A stretch of 6,950 nucleotides of DNA. It comes from Novosphingobium sp. GTDB taxonomy: Bacteria; Pseudomonadota; Alphaproteobacteria; Sphingomonadales; Sphingomonadaceae. Under the pieces are notes generated by a model. That model was not told the origin of the DNA. It was given only the letters and a program-made list of their open reading frames with translations, and ran no database searches. The position numbers were made by a program, and so were the translations under genes. Positions 1-5,768 of the stretch are shown here, piece by piece; positions within the stretch are counted from its first letter, which is position 1; each line of letters begins with the position of its first letter. Location: positions 1 to 6,950 of the forward strand of contig JAIXYF010000401.1 of NCBI GenBank assembly GCA_027490345.1, in the 5' to 3' direction.

Positions 1-1988
1 CCTTCGCCCTGCAGCAGCGGCAGCGTGGCCACATCGTAAAACGGGAAGCCGAGATAGGCATAGAGAAAGCGGCGGCGCAGCGGCTTGCTCATGGCCGCGA
101 GGCCTTCGACGATCATCGCATCCACTGCCAGATCGACGCCCGCCAGATCGCGCCGCGCGGCAATCGCCTCCAGCACATCGCCAGGCCGGGTGAGCGCAGC
201 TGCGGCGCTTGCGGCAAAATCCTCCCCCAGCCCGGCGGCGGTCTGCTTGGCCTGATAGAGCGCCTGCGCGCGGTAGACCACATCGCGCGCGGCTTCGCGT
301 TCGGCGGATGAAATCCCTTCGGCCTCATCCCAGTCCTGCGTCAGCCGCCGGGCGAGCAGTTTCAGGCGGCGAATGCGAAAGGCCAGATCGTGCGCCCGGA
401 AGAATGCAATGGCCTCTGCCGTCGCGCCGCCCCGGGCCAGGGCCAGCCGGTCGAAACCCAGCGTGGCGAGGTGTGCCCACAGCTCAGCCTCCACCGCGCC
501 GCGCGGCGGCGCATCGGGCATGGCTTCCTCGATCACGCAGGCCAGCGCGGTAACCACCCCCGCCAATTTCACTTGCGCATAGCCGTGGAAGGCAAATCCG
601 GCCTGCTCTGCGGCGGCTTGCTGCGCCTTGGCGCGCCATGCCGTCAGCCGTTTCAGATTGGGCTGGTCGAAGAAGAAGGTATAGCCGAACACGCGCTCCA
701 CCGCCGCGTCGATCTCGCCGCGCAAAGTGTCGACAATCATGCGCAGCCGCGCGCGTTCGCGCGATTGGGCCTCCAGCGCTTCGAGGTTGTCGCGGATCGG
801 CTGTTCGCGTGGGATCGAGGAAAGCGAGCCGAAAATGGCCGAGAAGAACCCGACCGAGCGTTCCATGTGAAGCGGCAAGGTCTCCCCGTTCATGGCCGGC
901 CGCGCGGGGCTGGGATCGATGTAGACAAAGCGCCGGTCCACCTCGCGCTGGGCGGGCCGATCGCGCAGCACTGCCATGGCCGGGGCAAAAGGCCGGTTTA
1001 CCAGCACTGCGCCATCGACCAGCGCGACATCCGCCAGTTGGCCGCGCTTCCAGCGGCTGGGCATCACGCGCCGCAGGAAAGCATCGCGCCCGGGCCAGGC
1101 AAGGCCGCGTTCGGCGGTGAGCTGATCCATCTCTGCCAGCATCAGCGGCGGAAAGGCGCCGGGGAAGCTGGCGGTGGAGCGCGCGGCAAAGACCAGCTCG
1201 GCGCGTTCGGCCAGATCCTCGCCCCCATGCCCATTGGCGCGGGCGGCAGCATTGCGGCGAAAACCGATGGCCAGCCGGTGCTCGCTTTCCTCGACCACGG
1301 GTGGGCTGTTGAGGCGCAAGTCTTCGAGATGGCCGTTGAAATCGGTGGCAGTGACGAGGAGGTCGAGCGGGTGTCCTGCAGGCAGCAGCGGCGGCGCGTC
1401 GCCGCCTGTTTTGCCCATCGCATCCAGCGCTTCGGCCAGAAGGTGCGAGAAGCCGATCCCGCTGAACGGCGGGGCAAACCAGCGCGCGCGGATGAGGTGC
1501 GAGAGCTTGTAGCGCACTTCGCGGCGCGTGCTGGCCGAGGCGATGGTGCGGCTGACGACATTGCCCGGGCGCTTGAGGAGGAACCACACCAGCGGCTGCG
1601 CCCAGAACTTGGCAAAGCGGCTCCACGGCCGGGCATCGGGATCGAGCAGCACTTCGACATCGGCGCGTTCGAGCCAGAGCCGGGTCAGCGGCTCCAGGCT
1701 TTGCCCGCTGGCCAGCGCCTGCGCGAAGAACACGCCATTGATCCCGCCCGCGCTCGCGCCTGAAATGATATCGGGCAGGATGCGCAGCCGCACTTCGCGC
1801 GTTTGCATCAAGGTTTCGAGCAGGCGGTGATAGACCGCCTCAGCCCCGGTGCCCGGCGGGCTGCCATCGTGGAACGCGCGGCTGGCGCGCGTGGCGTACC
1901 AGATTTCCTTGGTGACGCCGTGCATGTAGACCGCAAGGCTGATGCCGCCATAGCAGACCAGCGCGAGGCGCAGTTCCTTCTCCCGCAT
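1..1988 (-). CDS. Patatin-like phospholipase family protein (patatin-related, TIGR03607 type), 3' end outside window
   Basis: 662 codons are open from the ATG at 1988 down to the left edge with no stop, so the C-terminus is missing; family members are, from memory, about 740 residues. The start is firm: in the same frame a TAA lies two codons upstream, and the N-terminus (MREKELRLALVCYGGISLAV) is the one typical of the family. A nucleophile elbow GASAG lies at residues 77-81 (Ser79, codon 1752-1754), and the paired DGA motif is at 325-327 (Asp325, codon 1014-1016). Together they form the Ser-Asp dyad of patatin lipid acyl hydrolases, so esterase or phospholipase activity on membrane lipids is likely. 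The usual glycine-rich oxyanion loop DGGGxRG is replaced by GGISLAVYMHG, as I recall for this subfamily. I see no signal peptide or clear membrane span, so it is probably cytoplasmic or membrane-associated. It is transcribed away from the EPS genes. The true substrate is unknown. Confidence 0.9.
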   Translation of the reverse strand, partial: MREKELRLALVCYGGISLAVYMHGVTKEIWYATRASRAFHDGSPPGTGAEAVYHRLLETLMQTREVRLRILPDIISGASAGGINGVFFAQALASGQSLEPLTRLWLERADVEVLLDPDARPWSRFAKFWAQPLVWFLLKRPGNVVSRTIASASTRREVRYKLSHLIRARWFAPPFSGIGFSHLLAEALDAMGKTGGDAPPLLPAGHPLDLLVTATDFNGHLEDLRLNSPPVVEESEHRLAIGFRRNAAARANGHGGEDLAERAELVFAARSTASFPGAFPPLMLAEMDQLTAERGLAWPGRDAFLRRVMPSRWKRGQLADVALVDGAVLVNRPFAPAMAVLRDRPAQREVDRRFVYIDPSPARPAMNGETLPLHMERSVGFFSAIFGSLSSIPREQPIRDNLEALEAQSRERARLRMIVDTLRGEIDAAVERVFGYTFFFDQPNLKRLTAWRAKAQQAAAEQAGFAFHGYAQVKLAGVVTALACVIEEAMPDAPPRGAVEAELWAHLATLGFDRLALARGGATAEAIAFFRAHDLAFRIRRLKLLARRLTQDWDEAEGISSAEREAARDVVYRAQALYQAKQTAAGLGEDFAASAAAALTRPGDVLEAIAARRDLAGVDLAVDAMIVEGLAAMSKPLRRRFLYAYLGFPFYDVATLPLLQGE

Positions 1989-2025
1989 GAGTTACATCAT
2001 GGCAGCGATTGCGCCGCTTCGCCAG

Positions 2026-2038
2026 TGCAGCCGCTGCA
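2026..2038. repeat. 13-bp palindrome in the divergent promoter region
   Basis: TGCAGC (2026-2031) and GCTGCA (2033-2038) are perfect inverted repeats around a single C. The arms do not extend further, because G2025 and T2039 do not pair. It lies 38 bp upstream of the patatin-like start codon, so it could be an operator for that gene or a short hairpin in its leader. It is short and GC-rich enough to have arisen by chance. Confidence 0.3.
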
Positions 2039-2144
2039 TAAGTCTGTGCGGTGTAAACCCTGCCGACAGACGGACCACGCGCGATCCGGCAACATCGGGA
2101 AATCGGGCGATTCGAAGGTTAACACACCGAAACAGGCTGTCAGA

Positions 2145-2161
2145 TTTACCGACGGTTTACC
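2145..2161 (+). repeat. Tandem TTTACC pair, 11 bp apart
   Basis: TTTACC occurs at 2145-2150 and again at 2156-2161, exactly 11 bp apart, close to one helical turn. Including flanking bases, the two copies read GATTTACC and GGTTTACC. A third copy in the opposite orientation (GTAAACC, 2053-2059) is the exact reverse complement of GGTTTAC at 2154-2160. The pair ends 66 bp before the sugar-transferase start. The spacing would suit a dimeric regulator or two adjacent monomers on one DNA face. That reading is inference; the binding protein is not known. Confidence 0.45.
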
Positions 2162-2227
2162 CCTCGGCGCCTAGAACGATGGTGAGAAAGCCCACCCCGG
2201 GCCGCCAAGCCGGTTGATTGCGCTGCC

Positions 2228-3613
2228 ATGATCCGCCTGTTCAAGCTTTATATCCCCAACGCGGTGTTCCTGCTCGCGCTGCTCGATTTCGCTTTGCTGA
2301 TCGCATCGGGCGAACTCGGCTGGATCGTGCGCGCACAGCAGATCGGCATAGATGGCGGCCAAGTGGCCGACCGCTGGGTGCCGCTGCTGATTTTCGCTGG
2401 CCTTGTACAAACCGCAATGATCGCAGTGGGTGTCTATGGTTCGGATGCCCTGCGCTCGATGCGCTATGCCACGGCGCGGCTGATGGTGGCGATCAGCCTT
2501 GGCATTATTGCGCTTTCGGTGGTCTATTTCATGCTGCCGGGGCGCACGCTGTGGCGATCGAACCTGTTCTACGCGATGTTCATCGCGATGGCGCTGCTGG
2601 TGTTCATCCGTATCCTGCTGGGCGGACTGCTGGGCACCGCCGTGTTTCGCCGCCGCGTGCTGGTGCTGGGTGCAGGGGACCGGGCGGAGCGGCTGCGCCA
2701 GCTGGGCGAACGGATGGAGGCGGGTTTCGTCATCGTCGGTTTCGTGGGCATGAGCGACAGCACGCCGGTGATCCAGGAAGCGATCAACCGCAACGCGATT
2801 CACAACCTCACCCGCTATGTCGAGAACCTCGGTGTCAGCGAAGTGGTGCTGGCGCTGGAGGAGCGGCGCAATGCGCTGCCGCTCAAGGACTTGCTGCGGA
2901 TCAAGACAACCGGCGTGCACGTCAACGATTTCTCGACGTTCATGGAGCGCGAAACCGGCCGCGTCGATCTTGATACGGTCAATCCCAGCTGGCTGATCTT
3001 TTCTGACGGGTTTTCCTCGGGCCGGATGATTTCCAGCGCGTTCAAGCGCGTGTTCGATATCTGCGCGAGCCTGCTGCTGCTGATGCTCACCGCGCCGATC
3101 ATCGCGCTGTTTGCCCTGCTGGTGAAGCTCGACAGCCGCGGCCCCGCCTTCTTCCGCCAGACCCGCGTGGGGCTTTATGGCCAGAACTTCAGTCTGGTGA
3201 AGCTGCGTTCGATGCGCACCGATGCCGAGGCCGGCGGCGCGCAGTGGGCGGCCAAGGACGATCCGCGCGTGACGCGCATCGGCAAGCTGATCCGCAAGTT
3301 GCGCATCGATGAACTGCCACAGGCCTGGACCGTGCTGAAAGGCGAGATGAGCTTTGTCGGCCCACGCCCGGAACGGCCCGAGTTCGTCTCCGACCTTGAG
3401 GAAAAATTGCGCTATTACGCCGAGCGGCACATGGTTAAGCCGGGCATCACCGGCTGGGCACAGATCAACTATCCTTACGGCGCCTCGATCGAGGATTCGC
3501 GCCACAAGCTCGAATACGATCTCTATTATGCCAAGAATTACAGCCCGTTCCTTGATCTCCTGATCCTCCTCCAGACGCTGCGTGTGGTGCTCTGGAACGA
3601 GGGGGCGCGCTGA
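2228..3613 (+). CDS. XrtA/PEP-CTERM system-associated sugar transferase (TIGR03013-type polyprenyl-phosphate sugar phosphotransferase)
   Basis: This 461-residue inner-membrane enzyme is expected to transfer a sugar-1-phosphate from a nucleotide sugar to undecaprenyl phosphate, the first step of exopolysaccharide repeat-unit assembly. Four N-terminal hydrophobic segments (about 11-28, 52-70, 87-103 and 115-136) are followed by a Rossmann-like segment with the glycine-rich VLVLGAGDRAE (144-154). A further membrane helix spans about 277-300. The C-terminal catalytic domain has the bacterial sugar-transferase signatures: FFRQTRVG (308-315), KLRSMRTDAE (325-334), RIDELPQ with Asp361-Glu362 (359-365), SFVGPRPERP (375-384) and KPGITGWAQI (404-413). 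The start is the only one possible: an in-frame TGA lies at 2183-2185 with no start codon in between, and MIRLFKxYIP is the family N-terminus as I recall it. The ribosome binding site is weak. The gene sits 23 bp before the kinase and is probably cotranscribed. The sugar specificity cannot be read from sequence. Confidence 0.93.
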   Translation: MIRLFKLYIPNAVFLLALLDFALLIASGELGWIVRAQQIGIDGGQVADRWVPLLIFAGLVQTAMIAVGVYGSDALRSMRYATARLMVAISLGIIALSVVYFMLPGRTLWRSNLFYAMFIAMALLVFIRILLGGLLGTAVFRRRVLVLGAGDRAERLRQLGERMEAGFVIVGFVGMSDSTPVIQEAINRNAIHNLTRYVENLGVSEVVLALEERRNALPLKDLLRIKTTGVHVNDFSTFMERETGRVDLDTVNPSWLIFSDGFSSGRMISSAFKRVFDICASLLLLMLTAPIIALFALLVKLDSRGPAFFRQTRVGLYGQNFSLVKLRSMRTDAEAGGAQWAAKDDPRVTRIGKLIRKLRIDELPQAWTVLKGEMSFVGPRPERPEFVSDLEEKLRYYAERHMVKPGITGWAQINYPYGASIEDSRHKLEYDLYYAKNYSPFLDLLILLQTLRVVLWNEGAR

Positions 3614-3625
3614 GCGGCCAAGGGC

Positions 3626-3629
3626 AGGA
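3626..3629 (+). promoter_or_regulatory. Ribosome binding site of prsK
   Basis: AGGA, inside AAGGGCAGGAC, ends 7 nt before the ATG at 3637. It is a good Shine-Dalgarno match at normal spacing and supports that ATG as the kinase start. It falls in the 23-bp gap after the transferase stop, where there is no room for a promoter or terminator, consistent with an operon. Confidence 0.6.
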
Positions 3630-3636
3630 CGCGCAC

Positions 3637-5766
3637 ATGCACAGCCCGCTGGGATGGACCGGCCTTAGCCAATGGAGCTACCTTGCGGCAGCCTTTGCCG
3701 CAATGCTGCTCACCGTGTGGATGGCCGAGCGCCGGCGCCGCGGCCGGGAAAGCAGCCGCGCGATGATCGCGGCGCTGGCGCTCACCACGGGCTGGGCACT
3801 GGTCACCTCCTCGCTCGGCCCGGAGGCTGCGGTGACGCAAATCTTCGAAGTTGCGCGCAACCTTGGCTGGCTGGCCATGGTGCATTCGCTGTTTGCGCGC
3901 GATAACCGCCATACCAGCGTGGTCCAGGTCCGCCCGGTGCTGGCGGTGCTGGCGATGGTCGAGCTGCTGCAGCTGGTGCTGGTGCTGCTGGCCATCCGCT
4001 TTGCCGCAATCGATGCCGCCACGGTGATGATCTTCCAGCTTTCGGTGATGTTCCGCCTGCTGCTGACTACGGGCGCGCTGGTGCTGGTGCACAATCTCTA
4101 TGTCGGCGCGCTCAGCGGGCAGCGCGATGCGGTGCGCTGGACCGCGCTCGCCCTCGCGCTGATGTGGGGCTACGATCTCAATTTCTACACCATCGCCTAT
4201 CTTGGCCACACGGTGCCGCTGGAAATGGTGGCGCTGCGCGGTCTGATCCAGATCGGCGCGATGCTGCTGGTGGCGGTGGGCGCGATGCGCAGCGGCCTTG
4301 CCTTGCGCTTTTCGCCAAGCCGCTCGGTGGCGTTCCAGTCGCTTTCGTTGCTGGTGATCGGCGGCTATCTCATCATCATGGTCGCGGCGGCGCAGTCGGT
4401 CGCGTGGCTGGGGGGCGATGTCAGCCAGCTCGCGCAGCTGGGCTTTGCCTTTGCTACCACTGTGGTGATCTTGGCGCTGGTGCCTTCGGGGCGGCTGCGC
4501 GGCTGGCTCAATGTGATGCTGGCCAAGCACTTCTTCCAGCACCGCTATGATTACCGCGCCGAATGGCAGCGCTTCACCCGCACCATCGGCCGTGCGGGGC
4601 CGCATGCGCAGCCGCTGCATGCGCGCGTGGTGCAGGCGCTGGCCGATATCACCGATAGCGCGTGCGGCGTTATGCTGATCCCGGGCGAGGGCGGCGATCT
4701 CGTGTTGGCCGCGCGCTGGCAATGGCCGACGATCGAAGTGCCGGCCGAGGCCATGCCGGCGGCAACCGCGCAGTTCTTCGAGGCGCGCGGGTTCATCGTC
4801 GATCTGGATGAAGTGCGCGGCGGCACCGACCATCAGGGCGAGGCGGCGCTGATGCCGCGCTGGCTGGTGGAGGAACATGGCGCCTGGGCGATCGTACCGC
4901 TGCTTCATTTCGATCGGCTGGTCGGCCTCGTCGTGCTGGGCCGCCCGCTGCTGGCGCGCAAGCTCGATTGGGAGGATTTCGATCTCCTGCGCGTCGTTGG
5001 TCAGCAGCTGGCGAGCTATATCGCCGAGCACAACGGCCAGAGCGCCCTGCTGGAGGCGAGCCGGTTCGACGAGTTCAACCGCCGAATCGCGTTCGTGATG
5101 CACGATATCAAGAATCTGGCGAGCCAGCTGGCACTGCTGGCGCGCAATGCCGAACGCCATGCGGACAACCCGGCCTTCCGCAAGGACATGCTGGTGACGC
5201 TGACCAATGCGGCGGACAAGCTCAATGCCCTCCTCGCTCGGCTTTCGCGCTATGGGGCGGGCGGAGTACAGCGGGTGGAGCCGGTCGACGCTTCCGACGT
5301 GATCGCGGTGCTGGCCGCGCGCTATGCCAAGGCCGGGGGAGAGTGTCCGGTCCATGTGATGCAGGGCCAGCCGTGCTGGATTCTGGCGAGCCGCGAGACG
5401 CTGGAGCAGGTTCTGGCGCATCTGGTGCAAAACGCGATCGATGCCAGCGAGGCGGGAATGGCGGTGTTCCTCCAGACCCGGATCGACGGCTTGTCCGGCG
5501 TGATCGAGATTTCCGATACCGGCTGCGGGATGAGCGCGGATTTCGTGCGCAACCGCCTGTTCAAACCCTTCGTCTCGACCAAGGCGGGCGGCTTCGGCAT
5601 CGGCGCGTTCGAGGCGCGCGAGCTGGTTCGGGCGATGAACGGGCGGCTGGAGGTCGAGAGCCGCGAGGGTCTGGGCAGCCGCTTTGCCGTGCGGCTGCCG
5701 CTGGTGGTGAGCACTGCAATCGAAACAACTCCCGGCTCGGCGCCGGATGACAAGAAGGTGGCGTAA
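3637..5766 (+). CDS. prsK: XrtA/PEP-CTERM system histidine kinase PrsK
   Basis: A 709-residue membrane sensor kinase. The first ~285 residues form about eight or nine hydrophobic segments (roughly 13-29, 42-58, 99-120, 123-153, 167-187, 196-217, 232-252 and 264-283) joined by short loops, with no sizeable periplasmic domain. A GAF-like region follows (about 325-465, including WAIVPLLHFDRLVGLVVLG). The kinase core has the H-box FVMHDIKN with His489 (codon 5101-5103). The ATPase has an N-box LVQNAID (Asn599), a G1 box DTGCGM (627-632), an F-box LFKPFVSTK (641-649) and a G2-like GFGIGAFEA (652-660). The HDIKN H-box and the GxGIGxxE ending, in place of the common GTGLGL, match PrsK as I recall it. 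Expected role: autophosphorylate and pass phosphate to PrsR, whose gene overlaps the stop codon by one base, controlling exopolysaccharide and PEP-CTERM protein genes. The signal is unknown. With little periplasmic mass, a membrane or cytoplasmic cue is the likelier input. Confidence 0.93.
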   Translation: MHSPLGWTGLSQWSYLAAAFAAMLLTVWMAERRRRGRESSRAMIAALALTTGWALVTSSLGPEAAVTQIFEVARNLGWLAMVHSLFARDNRHTSVVQVRPVLAVLAMVELLQLVLVLLAIRFAAIDAATVMIFQLSVMFRLLLTTGALVLVHNLYVGALSGQRDAVRWTALALALMWGYDLNFYTIAYLGHTVPLEMVALRGLIQIGAMLLVAVGAMRSGLALRFSPSRSVAFQSLSLLVIGGYLIIMVAAAQSVAWLGGDVSQLAQLGFAFATTVVILALVPSGRLRGWLNVMLAKHFFQHRYDYRAEWQRFTRTIGRAGPHAQPLHARVVQALADITDSACGVMLIPGEGGDLVLAARWQWPTIEVPAEAMPAATAQFFEARGFIVDLDEVRGGTDHQGEAALMPRWLVEEHGAWAIVPLLHFDRLVGLVVLGRPLLARKLDWEDFDLLRVVGQQLASYIAEHNGQSALLEASRFDEFNRRIAFVMHDIKNLASQLALLARNAERHADNPAFRKDMLVTLTNAADKLNALLARLSRYGAGGVQRVEPVDASDVIAVLAARYAKAGGECPVHVMQGQPCWILASRETLEQVLAHLVQNAIDASEAGMAVFLQTRIDGLSGVIEISDTGCGMSADFVRNRLFKPFVSTKAGGFGIGAFEARELVRAMNGRLEVESREGLGSRFAVRLPLVVSTAIETTPGSAPDDKKVA

Positions 5767-5768
5767 TG
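5753..5768 (+). promoter_or_regulatory. prsK stop / prsR start overlap (TAATG) with upstream ribosome binding site
   Basis: The kinase stop TAA (5764-5766) shares its last A with the regulator's ATG (5766-5768). The purine-rich GAAGGTGG just upstream, within the last kinase codons, can act as the ribosome binding site. This arrangement suggests translational coupling, which would keep kinase and regulator in a fixed ratio. Confidence 0.6.

Larger units (their letters stand above)
1989..2227. promoter_or_regulatory. Divergent intergenic region between the patatin-like gene and the sugar transferase
   Basis: These 239 bp hold no convincing gene and separate two divergent start codons, so they must carry the upstream signals for both directions. 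The stretch is visibly richer in A and T than its surroundings around 2100-2160. It contains a cluster of GTTTAC-like elements: GTAAACC at 2053-2059, GGTTAAC at 2118-2124, TTTACC at 2145-2150 and GGTTTACC at 2154-2161. It also has a 13-bp palindrome at 2026-2038. I could not identify a confident sigma-70 -35/-10 pair on either strand. Scanning the plus strand for the sigma-54 GG-N10-GC skeleton gave only two minimal matches (2000-2014 and 2049-2063). The regulatory role is inferred from position; no promoter element is proven. Confidence 0.6.

Noticed and set aside
390..1763. 457-codon open frame on the plus strand across the patatin-like gene
   Set aside because: The minus strand carries an uninterrupted 662-codon frame with patatin catalytic motifs; the plus-strand frame has none and is a composition shadow.
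2000..2014. Possible sigma-54 promoter TGGCAG-N5-GCGC
   Set aside because: Only the GG and GC core and TGGCA match; the TT before GC is missing, and it lies over 200 bp from the start it would serve. Such skeletons are common by chance in GC-rich DNA.
2109..2124. GATTC (a GANTC methylation site) next to GGTTAAC, resembling a CcrM/CtrA-controlled promoter
   Set aside because: Only one CtrA-like half (TTAAC) is present, with no second TTAA at the 7-bp spacing, and GANTC sites also occur inside the genes of this window.
1803..2174. 123-codon plus-strand open frame running into the intergenic region
   Set aside because: Most of it is antisense to the patatin-like N-terminus, it has no motif, and it ends without relation to the downstream operon.
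2171..3505. 444-codon open frame on the minus strand across the sugar transferase
   Set aside because: It is a low-complexity His/Gln/Arg-rich translation antisense to a confidently identified gene and shows no recognisable motif.
3614..3636. Possible promoter or terminator between the sugar transferase and prsK
   Set aside because: Only 23 bp separate the genes, there is no hairpin with a T-tract, and the gap is accounted for by the prsK ribosome binding site.
3538..5430. Very long open frame (630 codons) on the minus strand across prsK
   Set aside because: The translation is full of His, Gln, Arg and Ala with no domain logic, and it lies exactly antisense to a clearly recognisable kinase. 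Long antisense frames are expected in GC-rich genes with strong third-position GC bias.
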